A stretch of DNA of 64,000 nt from CAVUCH01 sp963763095 (GCA_963763095.1 CAVXNR010000021.1:62001-126000), one strand, 5' to 3'. Positions 8,490 to 19,100 are shown, counted from the first letter of the stretch. A program made the numbers and translations. The notes: generated from the letters alone by a model not told the origin.

Positions 8490-8989
8490 ATGGCCGAGCC
8501 TCACGAAAGCGTTGCAGGTCTCATCGGTGCAAGCCGGTTGTACATTCCGGAGGCCGAGCGCGCGCGGGCGACGCACTGCGGAAGTGTCGAAGCCTGGGAG
8601 GCATTGTTCGCGAGAACGCGAGAGCGCCCCGACGAGTTCTGGGCCGACGTTGCGCGACCTGGTGGACGACCAGGCTGGCGGTCGGCGTGCTCCCGATCCG
8701 ATCAGGCCTTGTGCCGGCGGCGTTCGTGACGCTCAAGGTGGGCCAGGCCGCGTCGTCTGAAATCGAGCAGTCCATCCGCACGCAGGTCGCCGAGAGCATC
8801 AGCAAGATCGCGGTGCCGGAACGGGTGATCTTCACCGATGTGCTGCCCAAGACGCCGAGCGGCAAGATCATGCGGCGCCTGCTCAAGGAGATCATGGCCA
8901 CCGGCGAGGTCGGGTCCGACGTGACGGCGCTCGAAGACGCTACGTCCGTCGAGAAGCTGAAGGCGCTCGTGAAGGCGGACACGAGGTGA
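8490..8989 (+). pseudogene. acs: Acetyl-CoA synthetase remnant with large internal deletion
   Basis: The ATG at 8490 starts SLYIPEAER-type sequence (ASRLYIPEAERARATHCGSV, EAWEALFARTRERPDEFWAD), the N-terminal cap of AMP-forming acyl-CoA synthetases. After about 55 codons the frame changes and the text jumps to VPAAFVTLKVG, IAVPERVIFTDVLPKTPSGK and IMRRLLKEI, the C-terminal lysine-bearing domain. The whole adenylation core, about 500 residues with the P-loop-like and acyl-binding motifs, is missing. The catalytic lysine region (PKTPSGK) survives. It cannot be active. This is a deletion and not a simple indel, since the two ends are joined within about 40 bases near 8650-8690. Confidence 0.85.
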
Positions 8990-9110
8990 CGACGCTGACG
9001 AAGTCGCATGACAAGCGACTGCAGCTTTCGTCCGGTATCATCGCTGGTGTTGCGGACACTTCAACTTGGCTTCGCCATCGTCATCGCCCAACGGTCGTCC
9101 TACCGCGCGC

Positions 9111-10855
9111 TCAGCCAGACAACAGGCCGGGGAGCGCCCTCATGAACAGGCGAATGTCGCCAATCTGGGCGGTCGTCGAGATGAACTCGAACGCGGTCGG
9201 GCTGACGGACGTCGTGCGGCGCTCGAGAACGGCTGTCAGCGCCGCGGGCAGGATGGGACATTCGTCCAGCAATCCGAGCACGCTGATCCAGGCGGTCATG
9301 TCGAGCATCGCGAGCACGTCGGCGGCGTCGCGCGCGAGCCACGGGGTGCCGGCCTCGCGCTGTTCCACGAGCTTGAGCCGCAGCGCGCGGAGTCCGCGGC
9401 GAGTGTCGGCGTCGACACAATGAAGATCGGCCAACGTCGACATGAGCTGATCCGCCACGAACAGGCTCACGTCCCGGTACAGCACCGACCAGCCCACTTC
9501 GAACGCCGTCACGAGGCCGTGATTCACGAGGAACGCGTCGGGAGGCATGGCCGTGTCGAGTTCTCGGGGCGACGACGCACGGGAGGTCGCGCCCGGCCAG
9601 ACCGCGCGGCCAGCATTCGAGACCCAGGTTGCAGATGCACGCAGCCGCATCGGACGCTTCCTGGGGCGTGAACGGCCGCGACTGAACGGAGGACCCCGCG
9701 AGCAGCGTATTCGCGAGGAACGCAAGCTCACGGCTGCGCGTGAGATACGCGGTCTCCTCGTGGTGCAGCACGAACTCCATCAGCCGCCTCAGGAGCGGGA
9801 GTCTCGCGGCTCGAGGGTCCTCGTCTGCGGCTTCGAGCAGCGCCCGCGGCCGTTCCGGCATCACGCCAGCCTCGGCCAGCAGTTCGATGACCGCCTCGAT
9901 CGTCGTGGGAATGTCGTCGTCGCCGCGCGCGGAGACGTCTGTCGCGTCGTGGCGTGGCGCACATTCAGGCGCACCTGCAGACGTGCCTTCTTTTGTGGTG
10001 TCCGCTTCTTCTTCGACCGCGCGAAAGTAGGCGGTAGCGATGGGGTTGATCGCGATCGCCATCGGCGCCGACGCCGCCCGCGGCTGCCGCGCCATCTGAA
10101 GGAAGGCGCGCGCGTCGGCCGGTGTCGCATAGCCCTGCCGCGACCGCCGTCGCTCCCGTTCACTCGCGACGTCGTGGAGGTGCTGCTCCGGTGCCATCAG
10201 CAGATCGTCGAGGCCGTCGATCTCCGGCCTGGAGTTGGACAGGCGCCGGCATCCCTGCATCACCGCGTGAAAGTAATCGTTCTGCTCGGTCTCGAGCGTG
10301 ACGAGGAGCGTGACGATCGCGTCCCATGCATCGGTTCTCCGCGCCCGCACCAGATAGCCGCCCACTTCACACTCGAGCACGTCACCGCTCGTCTCGCTGT
10401 TCATCATCTCGTTCGCGATCCATCGGCTCGTCATCACTCGATGCTGTCGGTTCGAACGTGCCCGGGTCGAATACACGCAGGTAACGGGAGAGGCCGGCGA
10501 TCACCAGGTGCTTGTCGAGGGCGGCGACGGTGCGTGCTGCCACGGAGTCTCCGGTGTTCACCAGCACTTCGAGCCATTCGCCGAAGCGATCGACATCGAA
10601 CTGTTCGTCGCGTCCCCGCTGCGCGTGGCGCCACAGGTCGAGGTCGAGCAGGGAGGTGAGCTGCGCGGGCGTTGCAGACGTGACGAGCTCGCCGCACGCA
10701 TCGAGTCCGCGGTACCGAATGAGCTGATGCAGCGTCTCCGGCGCGAGGTGCGGAACCACGCGCGCGAGGAATGGCGTGTCCAGGAGACGCGCGAGCCGAT
10801 GGTCCACCGAGCCCCGATTGCGGGGCGCCGTTTCGCGGTTCGTGGTTGTCGACAT
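9111..10855 (-). CDS. DUF6178-family protein (two apparent frameshifts)
   Basis: From the ATG at 10855 the first frame gives RLARLLDTPFLARVVPHLAP, LHQLIRYRGLDACGELV and LLDLDLWR, the diagnostic DUF6178 opening. It changes frame near 10430, continues as ECEVGGYLVRARRTDAWDAI and through FVLHHEETAYLTRSREL. It changes again near 9600 to PPDAFLVNHGLVTAFEVGWS, VLYRDVSLFVADQL and the end at 9111. Corrected length is about 580 residues, as expected for the family, and no segment is missing. The breaks are therefore probably sequence errors. Function unknown; members are soluble and found in Acidobacteriota and Deltaproteobacteria. Confidence 0.8.
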
Positions 10856-11181
10856 GGGCCGGCGATGATACCCGTCCTGCGGCCCAACAAACAGTCTTGA
10901 AGAATGGGGTGGTGTGAGGGGATACTATTAATGGGATTGACGTTCGTCATCCCATCCTGATCCGCCGGCGGCTCACCTTCCGACTGCGTCCCTCACCTTC
11001 GGGTTCCTCAGCTTCATCCCGGATTCGCGCGCCCGATCCTGGCGAGCTGATTCGCCGCAGACCGGCTCGACGGAATGGGAAATGACCCGTAGATGCCCAC
11101 GGCCGTGAGGAGCAACGCGGTCTTCCTTCAAGGAGTCTCGCGCATGGTACTCAGCTTGACTATAGACCCCAGGCGATCATG
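10856..11181. other. Intergenic, no gene recognised
   Basis: 326 bases between the DUF6178 start and the end of the S8 peptidase gene. No open frame with family resemblance or ribosome-binding site. No repeat of either dispersed family was seen. Confidence 0.5.
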
Positions 11182-13026
11182 TCAGCGGCGGTCGTGCGAC
11201 ACAACCGCATATCTAGTGGCGCTTGCAGTGTTTCCTGCCACGTCCGTCGCTGTGGCGATCATCGCATATTGGCGTCCGTCGGTGTCTTGCCCACGGCGGC
11301 GTGCCTCCAAATAGAGCGTGATTTGAAAAACGCCGTTCGTCACCGCCGCCACGCCGGATGGCTGCACTGAGCCGTAATCGTCGACGATTGTGTAAGACAC
11401 GTTGGAGATTTCGGACACGTTATCCGACACACTTCCCGACAACGTCACCCGCACGAGTCTTCCACCGGCGGCCGAGATCCGTGCTGTATCACCAGCGAGT
11501 GAAATGTGCGGAGGAGTCGTATCACGCTTGTTTGCGACGACTACCGGCACGATTGCGGTACCAACGTTGCCGGCCAGATCGTAAGCTCGGATCTCAACGG
11601 AGCAATCGCCGTCTGGTGACGCTGTACTATCCCAGTTGATCGAATATGGCGCGACTGAATCGCTTCCGATCTGTGCTCCGCACGCCAAAAATATTACGGT
11701 GGCGATCTCGTCGTCGTCCTCCGCCGATACGCTCACGGTCTCGGTGCTGCGGATGTTGGCACCTCGGACCGGCTGAAGTACCGAGACATTCGGACTGGCC
11801 GTGTCGCTCAACCTCCGGGTAAAGAGCAGTCGATTCGGGGAGCCGACTCCCGCGTCCTGAATGACGCCCAGCGTCGCACTCTCAACGATGGCCGCGGCGA
11901 CGTTCCGGGCCGATGCTTTCGGATTGTGCTGCAGGTACAGGGCCGCGGCACCCGCGACGTGTGGGGCAGCCATCGATGTTCCACTCATCGTCCCCGCGGC
12001 CGTATCGCTGCTCGCGTATGCGGACGTGATGTTTCCACCCGGAGCGAACAGATCGATACAGGTCCCATAGTTCGAGTACCACTCGCGCCAGTCGGTGTAG
12101 CCGGAGGCGCCGACCACCAGAGCGTCTGGCACGCCCCCCATCAGCCCGACGCAGCTGTCAACGTTCTCGTTACCGGCCGCACCGACGAATGTTATCCCGG
12201 CGGCGATAGCGCCGCGAATGGCATCGTTCGTCGCATCGCTCAACGTTGCGCGGATGCTCATGTTAATGACCGCTGGCTTCAGGTGATAGGCCGTCGTCCA
12301 GTCGATTCCTGCTATTACGTCCGAGATAAGGCCATAGCCATCGCATCCAAGCACGCGAACCGAATGAAGGGTCACGAGTTTTGCTACGCCAAAACGCACC
12401 CCGCCCACGATGCCAGCCACGTGCGTGCCGTGGCCATTGCAGTCCCCCTCCACATTTTCGGTGGATCGCGCATCGAACGCAGTGAATGCGCGGCCACCAA
12501 ACTCCACGTGGGTGGTGCGAATGCCAGTATCGATAACGTACACGTTGACTCCGCTGCCATCCGCCGCGTGGCGGTAGGTGTGGTCGTAGCCCGCACCGTC
12601 GGCACTAACTGCGCGTTGGTCAATTCGATCCAGACCCCAACTGTCGGACTCGTCGAGAGACTGCTGCTCAGTCGTCTGGGCCACGCCGTCCTCCTCGACG
12701 TAGGCCACGCCTGGATCCTCGGCGAGCGCACGAGCCGTGGCTTCCGATGTCTCGATCGTGAAACCTCGAAACGCGTGTCGGTAGACGTGCCGCACTCGTC
12801 CGCGGGCCTGTCTTTGCGCCGCTCCCGCGATTGCGTCCGGATCGTCGTTGCTGCGCACTGCGACAAGATAGCGGCCCGCAACGGGCCGCCGACTGCGGCG
12901 GATGATGTCGTTTTGGCGTCGCCCCTGAGCCATGGCGGGGTCCCCGACGGCGAGCAGCGACAAAGCAAAAACTGAGGCGAGGACCAAAGAGCTTGAGCGG
13001 TGAATTGAGCTGGCACGTTGAGTCAT
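11182..13026 (-). CDS. Secreted S8 (subtilisin / proteinase K-like) serine peptidase
   Basis: 614 residues from the ATG at 13026 (an in-frame GTG lies eight codons upstream). Signal peptide about 1-33 (LVLASVFALSLLAVGDPAMA). An inhibitor I9-type propeptide follows to about residue 115 (YLVAVRSNDDPDAI, GVAYVEEDGVAQ). The catalytic triad is complete: D166 in VYVIDTGIR, H199 in NGHGTHVAG and S351 in SGTSMAAPHVAG, with oxyanion N286 in AAGNEN. After residue 420 come two Ig/bacterial-type beta domains (VSVLQPVRGANIRSTETVSV; DTTPPHISLAG) that probably bind substrate or cell surface. It is an extracellular general protease, made as a proenzyme. Single gene, intact. Confidence 0.93.
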   Translation of the reverse strand: MTQRASSIHRSSSLVLASVFALSLLAVGDPAMAQGRRQNDIIRRSRRPVAGRYLVAVRSNDDPDAIAGAAQRQARGRVRHVYRHAFRGFTIETSEATARALAEDPGVAYVEEDGVAQTTEQQSLDESDSWGLDRIDQRAVSADGAGYDHTYRHAADGSGVNVYVIDTGIRTTHVEFGGRAFTAFDARSTENVEGDCNGHGTHVAGIVGGVRFGVAKLVTLHSVRVLGCDGYGLISDVIAGIDWTTAYHLKPAVINMSIRATLSDATNDAIRGAIAAGITFVGAAGNENVDSCVGLMGGVPDALVVGASGYTDWREWYSNYGTCIDLFAPGGNITSAYASSDTAAGTMSGTSMAAPHVAGAAALYLQHNPKASARNVAAAIVESATLGVIQDAGVGSPNRLLFTRRLSDTASPNVSVLQPVRGANIRSTETVSVSAEDDDEIATVIFLACGAQIGSDSVAPYSINWDSTASPDGDCSVEIRAYDLAGNVGTAIVPVVVANKRDTTPPHISLAGDTARISAAGGRLVRVTLSGSVSDNVSEISNVSYTIVDDYGSVQPSGVAAVTNGVFQITLYLEARRRGQDTDGRQYAMIATATDVAGNTASATRYAVVSHDRR

Positions 13027-13357
13027 GACTTGGTTCTCTCTGGACCACACCGATCGTCACCGCACATTACGCATGGATTGCTGCGCCTGACGCGTTTCGG
13101 GCCGATCTCGCTGAGCTGAGCGAGTTCGACGTGTTTGTCGTAAATTCGCCCTTCGGTCACTAACACGAGGGAAACATAGAGAGCTGTTTCAGACTTGCGC
13201 AGCAGCGCTGCAAGGTGCCTGGCGCGGGCTGGCCAGCACGTTGGCCGATCGGGTGGTATGTTGACCGCGCTGTCGAGTAGGCGTTCTGATGCACCAGCGC
13301 GGTTCCGCAGTGACTAACGCCGTCTTCCGTGCTTGGGCAGTGGTCAGACGAACTCCA
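13027..13357. other. Intergenic, nothing recognised
   Basis: 331 bases upstream of the S8 peptidase. Presumably holds its promoter. No family-like frame or repeat was seen. Confidence 0.45.
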
Positions 13358-13543
13358 TCACGGCCCTACAAGCCAGAGCGCGATTGCTCCCCAGAAGACC
13401 CCCGGCACCACGATCCACGTGAAAACAACCAGTGCCGCTTGGATGGCCTGCTCGCGTGGGCTGTCGACGTCGCTCCTGGGAACGGTCGGCACGAGACCGG
13501 CGCGCTCAGGTCGTAGGTCGTACGTCCGGAGGTGCGTCTGCAT
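13358..13543 (-). CDS. Small single-span membrane protein, hypothetical
   Basis: 61 residues from an ATG at 13543. The N-terminal half is charged and soluble (TYDLRPERAGLVPTVPRSD). The C-terminal half is one long hydrophobic helix (AALVVFTWIVVPGVFWGAIA) ending at LWLVGP. The even split into a polar arm and a clean membrane helix speaks for a real gene, but there is no strong ribosome-binding site and I know no family for it. Could also be a chance frame. Confidence 0.4.
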   Translation of the reverse strand: MQTHLRTYDLRPERAGLVPTVPRSDVDSPREQAIQAALVVFTWIVVPGVFWGAIALWLVGP

Positions 13544-13638
13544 TTGACTGTTAGCCCTGCTCCTGACGGCGGGATGCCGCGAGCGTCCGTAGAGCAAATT
13601 GCGCGCCTACTCGGAGCCGTACACAGTGGGAGTGTGCA

Positions 13639-13893
13639 GTGAACGACGCGGCACGGTGGGCGCCAGTGGTGCAGGCGCGCCCAAAGCCAGACTATCTCCG
13701 GCTGCGGCGCGTGTGGGCGCTCCGGAAGGACACGTACGAGGCAGCCATCGATCTCAAGGCGGTGCCCGGCGTGGGCGTCGAGATCCGTGTTCACGCTGAA
13801 TGGCGAGTTGGCCGGACGCGGCTACTCCGCTCGCACGACGAGGCGGAACTGGTCGGCGCGATTGCGTTCACACGGGCGATGTTCGCGGAATAG
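13639..13893 (+). CDS. Hypothetical protein, 84 residues
   Basis: GTG start at 13639. The product (WAPVVQARPKPDYLRLRRVW, TYEAAIDLKAVPGVGVEIRV, then AEWRVGRTRLLRSHDEAELV) has amphipathic strands and a closing helix (AIAFTRAMFAE), and codon third positions are as GC-rich as in neighbouring genes. It is followed 59 bases later by a second small frame of similar style, so the two may form a pair. No family recognised; alternative starts are possible. Confidence 0.5.
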   Translation: MNDAARWAPVVQARPKPDYLRLRRVWALRKDTYEAAIDLKAVPGVGVEIRVHAEWRVGRTRLLRSHDEAELVGAIAFTRAMFAE

Positions 13894-13952
13894 GGGTGGA
13901 CGTTGATCCCGGCCGAGGCACGAGGGGATCAACGGGCTAAGGGCGCCGAGCG

Positions 13953-14164
13953 GTGACCGTACTCATTCCGGTGGCCGGCCACACGATCGAGGCGGAACTT
14001 GAGGGCTGGCGCGCAGGGGACCTGTGGATTCACGAGTTGCGGCCCGCCGCGGGTGACCGCATCGTCTCGTGGGACCTGGTGGCGGTGCTCGCCGCCGGGC
14101 GAAACCGTGGAACCGGTCACCACAATCGCGGACGGCCGTAAGCTGTCGCGAAAGCAACCAGTTA
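13953..14164 (+). pseudogene. Small hypothetical gene, frameshifted and cut off by a dispersed repeat
   Basis: GTG at 13953 starts TVLIPVAGHTIEAELEGWRA GDLWIHEL, then WDLVAVLAAG. An extra C near 14095 moves the frame, which then continues ETVEPVTTIADGRKLSRKQP. At 14165 the reading passes directly into a copy of the TGGCTGGGTGTCAGG repeat, so the true C-terminus is lost. Unknown family. It sits directly after the 84-residue hypothetical gene. Confidence 0.45.
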
Positions 14165-14200
14165 AGGATTGGCTGGGTGTCAGGGCCGGAATTCGCAACT
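14165..14200 (+). repeat. Dispersed repeat family A, copy 3
   Basis: AGGATTGGCTGGGTGTCAGG then GCCGGAATTCGCAACTG. Identical over 20 bases to the copy at 6582. It separates a cut-off hypothetical gene on its left from a GNAT remnant on its right. Confidence 0.75.
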
Positions 14201-14204
14201 GTTC

Positions 14205-14415
14205 AAGTCGGCCATGGCTGACGCCGGACTGGCGGATTGAAGCTCGACCGACCCAGGGACCAATGCCGGAATATCCTCCCGGCCGATTCGCTCCAATCCG
14301 AATCGCTGGAAGTAGCCACGGTCAGGGGAACCACGACCGGAGCAGCACCCCTGGGGCGAGTGTGAGTGCCGCCTCGGTCAGTTGCTGGCCGACTCCCTTT
14401 GCGGCAGGCTGAAGC
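14205..14415 (-). pseudogene. GNAT-family N-acetyltransferase remnant
   Basis: Reading the minus strand from 14415 gives PAAKGVGQQLTEAALTLAPG, the acetyl-CoA binding motif A region (usually RG.GIG..L). After a small frame change at about 14330 it gives RGYFQRFGLERIGREDIPAL and VPGSVELQSASPASA, the closing strands and helices common in GNAT proteins of the arsenic-resistance ArsN2 type. The N-terminal half is absent and the 3' end meets the repeat at 14165. It is a remnant, too short to be active. Confidence 0.65.
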
Positions 14416-14457
14416 GTCATGGATGTGGCACGCCCGATTGCACGATCCCTGCGACCC

Positions 14458-14835
14458 TCAATAGAGCATGACGCGCTCGATCGCGACCCACTGAGTGCCC
14501 CGCCGTTGAAACACGAGCAGCTCCTGACCTGACGCGCGATCGGCCTTGCTGTCCTGGATCCACGCCATCGACCAGTCGAAACGCGCGACCGCCGTATCCC
14601 CCCACCGATCGACGGCGTGACCAGACTCGGCGTACTCCGTGATTTCAGATTTCGTCATGAAGTCGGCGTAGCTCTTGACGAGAGCGTCCCGCCCGCGAAT
14701 GAGCTCGATCAGGCCCGGTCCCCGCATGACGACCGCATCGTCGAAGCACCTGGCCAGGTCAGCGAAGCGCCGCTCGCGCCACGCCGCGTTCAGGCCATCG
14801 AGGGCTCGACGGATCTCGTCGGTTTCATCGCGCAT
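14458..14835 (-). CDS. NTF2-like / DUF4440 protein
   Basis: 125 residues from the ATG at 14835 (another in-frame ATG lies at 14853). The order of elements is that of a SnoaL/DUF4440 NTF2-like fold: an N-terminal helix (DEIRRALDGLNAAWRERRFA), DLARCFDDAVVMRGPG, a helix LIRGRDALVKSYADFM, and strands ending WSMAWIQD and QELLVFQRRGTQWVAIERVM. Such cone-shaped proteins bind or convert small molecules; the ligand is unknown. Single gene. Confidence 0.8.
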   Translation of the reverse strand: MRDETDEIRRALDGLNAAWRERRFADLARCFDDAVVMRGPGLIELIRGRDALVKSYADFMTKSEITEYAESGHAVDRWGDTAVARFDWSMAWIQDSKADRASGQELLVFQRRGTQWVAIERVMLY

Positions 14836-15096
14836 GGTGAGCGATCGTAGCATCGGAAAGCGGCGCTGTGTGGCGGGCGCGGAAGAATTGTGACTTCGGA
14901 GCTGTCAGTTGGTCGAGAAGAATCCGGCGGCCACCCGGCACTGTTGCCGAATGTGACTGATCAAGGCAACTCGACCTGGGCGACGTCTGCTAACGCGGCG
15001 CGACAGCGACGCTGGTTGGCCTTCGCAATCAGATCCGGCCACTTGTGCTGTGAAACATAGCCAGCATGACTGCCGACCGCGTTGTGGTGCCGGCGC

Positions 15097-15534
15097 TCAG
15101 CTGAGTTCTTGGGCGAGTCCGATGAGAAGCCCTTCAGGCCCGCGGATGTAGCAGAGCCGATACGCGTCTTTATACCGGACTACCTCGCCCACGAGCTGCG
15201 CTCCGCGCTTGCGGAGCCTCTCGAGCGTCTCGTCGATGTCGTCAACGGCGAACATGACGCGCAGGTAGCCTAGAGCGTTCACCGGGGCGTTTCGGTGATC
15301 CGCGACGACAGGCGGCGTGAGAAAGCGCGAGAGCTCGAGCCGGCCGTGGCCGTCAGGCGTGCGCATCATGGCAATTTCGACGCGCTGATCGCCCAGTCCA
15401 GTGACACGTCCGGCCCATTCTCCTTCGATCGTGGCCCGCCCTTCGAGCTCGAGGCCGAGCTCGCGAAAGAACTCAATCGTCGCCGCAAGGTCATCGACGA
15501 CGATTCCTACGTTGTCCATCCGTTTGAGCGCCAT
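15097..15534 (-). CDS. VOC-family glyoxalase/bleomycin-resistance-like protein
   Basis: 145 residues, ATG at 15534. Opens MALKRMDNVGIVVDDLAATI EFFRELGLEL, the classic VOC first module, followed by VEIAMMRTPDGHGRLELSRF. The second module has MFAVDDIDETLERLRKRGAQ and YRLCYIRGPEGLLIGLAQEL, where the final Glu is the usual metal ligand. The protein is a two-module metal-binding lyase or dioxygenase-like fold; substrate unknown. Intact. Confidence 0.88.
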   Translation of the reverse strand: MALKRMDNVGIVVDDLAATIEFFRELGLELEGRATIEGEWAGRVTGLGDQRVEIAMMRTPDGHGRLELSRFLTPPVVADHRNAPVNALGYLRVMFAVDDIDETLERLRKRGAQLVGEVVRYKDAYRLCYIRGPEGLLIGLAQELS

Positions 15535-15620
15535 GTGTTCAATCTACGTGAAGTGCCGATCCCTTGTTGGACCGCTACGGCAGAGTGACGGGGAGCCGCA
15601 GCGTAGGTACAGCGGCAAAG

Positions 15621-15972
15621 TCGTGGGCGCGGCATTCGCTGCGGGAGCCGTCACTCATGCCGTCCTTTTCCTCGGCTACGGGCTTTTCAAGGCCGGCGTG
15701 ATCGGCAATGCGGGCCTGCTGGGTCTATGCCGCCGCGGTCGGTTTCACGCCGATCATCTTGGCGGCCTTCGCGAGCCGGTTCTTCAAGCCTGAGTTGCTG
15801 CGGCCCGTTTTCGGCGCCGAGCCTCCCGCGTTTCTGAAGAAGACGCTGCGCGGCGCTCGGCATCGAGCGATTCCTCGGACAGGCCGACCTCGGAGGCACG
15901 CCCCGACAGATGGTCCACGATTCGATTCGGCGATTCGGCGAGATCGTCGCTAGCCGTCCGTCACGTCCTTAG
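15621..15972 (+). pseudogene. Small membrane protein gene with two frame changes, unknown family
   Basis: A first frame encodes a membrane helix (VGAAFAAGAVTHAVLFLGYG LFKAGVIG). A second continues WVYAAAVGFTPIILAAFASR FFKPELL and FGAEPPAFLKKTL. A third finishes ALGIERFLGQADLGGTPRQM VHDSIRRFGEIVASRPSRP before TAG at 15970-15972. The three pieces join without gaps into one protein of about 115 residues with two membrane spans and a soluble tail. Either a decayed gene or two base errors. The start (GTG at 15621) is a guess. Confidence 0.45.
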
Positions 15973-16050
15973 CACGAGCAGTACGGCCTGAGTTCGATAG
16001 TGGAAATCACCCTGCGCTGTAAGTTATTGAAAACACAGGGCAAAATTGCG

Positions 16051-16081
16051 TGGCTGGGTGTCAGGGACGATTTTCGAACTT
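16051..16081 (+). repeat. Dispersed repeat family A, copy 4
   Basis: TGGCTGGGTGTCAGG followed by GACGATTTTCGAACTT. It lies 39 bases beyond the stop of the kinase-ATPase-TPR gene. The stretch GGGACGATTT is shared with the degenerate copy at 1571-1596. Confidence 0.75.
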
Positions 16082-16119
16082 GGTTCGTGCAGAACGCCGC
16101 GTGAGCGGTTCAATCCGCC

Positions 16120-19100
16120 CTACCTACGGAGATCAGACTCTCGACCGACGACGGGGCTGATCATCGCCAGTACGGCCGCCGGCGACAGCACACTCGCGTT
16201 CGCCACGAGCCCGTCCAGCCTGCCCTTCGGAATCGACGCCTTGAGCGCATCAATGCGATTGACGACACCCGGGTCCATCGGGTGTTCGATCACAATGCCC
16301 GCTCGCTCGCTCAATGCGTGCGCGGCGGCGGCGATCGCGACGGCGCGTTCCGAGCGGCCGTCGGCAGCGTCGACAGCAGCGAGCCCAAGGAGCGCGAGGC
16401 CGGTCCCCTTTGGGCTGCCGACGCCTTCGTTCGCCTCCACGCCGAGGTGGAAAGCTCGTCGAGCGGCGGCCACATCGCCCGCGGCGAGTGCGGTCCAGCC
16501 CATCTCGCAGTGCACGCGCGCAACCTCGGGCTGATCACCGATCGTGGCGAGCGACTCGAGCGCCTCGCCGTACACGACAAGCGCACGAGCGTGATCGCCC
16601 TTCGCGAACGACATCTGGGCCAGGAAGCTGAGCGCCAGGCCGCCGCCTTCACGATCGCTCAGGCGTTCCTGGATCCGACGCGCCTTTTCAATCAGGACCA
16701 TGCCGGCTTCAAGATCGCCGGTCACGAAAAGCAGCACCCCTCTGAGCGTCATTGAGATCGCCTGCAGGAAGTCGCAGACGCCGCCGGCACTTCGTGCCAT
16801 CGCCTCGTCGAGCGCCGCAGCAGCGTCGTCCATCCGCCCGAGGCTCAAACAGCAGTAGCCCACACCCAACAAGCCCTCGGCTGCCACTGCCGCGTCGCCG
16901 ATCGCCTTGCCGTCTTCGTACCCGCTGGCCGACTCGCCGAGTGAGCGCTCCCATTCGCCGGTCGCGGTGGAGGCCATCCCGGCGGCAATACGCGCGAGCG
17001 CGCGGCCACGGCTTGGCGGAGCTTCAGGCGCGAGCGCGAACAGCGTGTCGAGCAGTACGCGCGCAGTGAAATGCTGCCCGCCGATATGCCAGAACCAGTT
17101 CAAGTGGCCGCACAGGAGCAAACTCTTCTCGAGCGCTGCTTTGTCCCCTGCGTGAGCGCAGGCGGCGAGCCATTGGATGGCGGCGTGCGTGTTCGCGTTC
17201 TCGTTACGGGCGGAGCGCACAGCCTCGAGCTGCTGCGTTGTGCGGAAGCCTGCCGCCACTCCAGCCGCGAATTGCAGATAGTAGTCCGCATGCGCATGCC
17301 TGGTCGCCGCCACCTCGCCACCCGCGTGGAGCTGTTCCGCCGCGAAGGCGCGGATCGTCTCGAGCAGCGCATAGCGCTCGGCCGAGCCCACCACACGGAC
17401 GAGGCCCTTCTCGACGAGCGAGTTGAGTTCGTCGAGCGCGCGGTGACGCTCGTCATCGCGGTAGCAGACCTGCTCCATCGCTTCGAGTGTCCAGCCTTCG
17501 TGGAAGCTCGATAGCCGGCGCAGCAGCAGCTGTTCCCCCGCATCGAGCAGCGAGTAGCTCCAACTGATCGTCGCTCGCAACGTGCGCTGCCTGAGCGGGA
17601 GGTCGCGATCGCCCGACGTCAGCAGATCCAGCGCGTGATCGAGCCGCTGGAGCAATGCGGCCGGGTCCAGCACGCGCACGCGCGCCGCCGCGAGCTCGAG
17701 CGCGAGCGGCAAGCCGTCGAGCTGCCGGCAGATTGCTGCGATCGCCGCCGAGTTCGTCGTCGTGAGCGAAAAATCCTGCTTCACCTTCTCCGCTCGCTGG
17801 AGGAACAGCGCAACCGACGGGCAGTTGCGAAGCGCGTCGAGCGAAGTTATGTGCGGCGCCGGCAGCTGGAGCGGCGGCAGGCTGAACTCGGTCTCAGTGC
17901 TGATCTTGAGCGGCGCACGGCTCGTCGCGATCACCTGCAGGGCCGGGCATCGCGCGACGAGTGCCGCTACCTCTTCGGCGACATCTATCACCTGCTCGAG
18001 GTTATCGAGCACGATCAGCATGCGGCGCCGCCCGATCACCGTGCAGAGCGCATCGAGCGCCGAGCGCCCGTGCGCCTCGGGGATTTCCAACGCAATGCAA
18101 ACGGTCGGTAACACCGACGAGGCTGCCGTCACCGCCGCGAGCGACACGAATGCGGCGCCGTCGGGATACTCCGGCACCAACCGGTGGAACAGTTCGATCG
18201 AGAAGCGCGTCTTGCCAGTGCCGCCATAACCCGTCACCGTGAGCAGGCGCGCACCACCGCGGACGCGAGTGGTCGCGGCGTCCAGCGTCTCCTCACGGCC
18301 GAGCAAGGGTGTGGAAGGCGTCGGAGGGGCCTTGAGGATCGTCGCGGCGACATCCTTTGTCATCGCCGCGCGCCGCAGTTCGTTGCTCACATCACGCGCG
18401 GTCTGGATACGCGCGCGCGGCTCCTTCTCCAGGCAGCGCGCGATGACGCGCTCGAGATCCGTCGGAGCGTCGGCCCGCACGCTCGACAGCGACCTGGGCG
18501 TGTCGCGAAGGATCGCGCTGCTGATCAGACCCAGCGTGGCGCCCTCGAACGGCCGGCGCCCGGTCGTCAGCTCGTAAAGCAGGATGCCGAGCGCGAACAG
18601 GTCCGTGCGGCTGTCCACGGGCTCGCCACGCACTTGCTCCGGTGCCATGTACGGTACCGTGCCGACGACCTCACCCGCAGCCGAGACCGGCGCTCCGATC
18701 GTCACCGCCTGTGCAGCCTCGAGATCGGTGGGCGGATTGGCCAGCTTCGCAAGTCCGAAATCCAACACCTTGACCCGCCCGTCGTTCGTCAGCATGACAT
18801 TTGCGGGCTTGAGATCGCGGTGCACCACGCCCTTGTCGTGCGCCGCCGCGAGCGCATCCGCGATCGCGACGCCGAACTCGATGACGCGCGCGATGGTCAG
18901 CCCACCTGGTGTCACCTGCCGCTCAAGCCCGTGGCCCTCGACCAGCTCCATCGTCAGGAACCGAATGCCGTCCTCATCCTCGACCGAATAGAGCGTGACG
19001 ATGTTCGGGTGGTTGAGGCCGGCGACGATGCGGGCTTCATGTTCGAATCGCGCCAGGCGTTCCGCGTCCGCGGCCACGCCGGCAGGCAGTACCTTGAGCG

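Noticed and set aside
9100..10476. One 458-codon minus-strand gene as a separate protein
   Set aside because: Its middle is the central part of DUF6178, but both its ends are out-of-frame readings. The correct protein uses three frames from 10855 to 9111.
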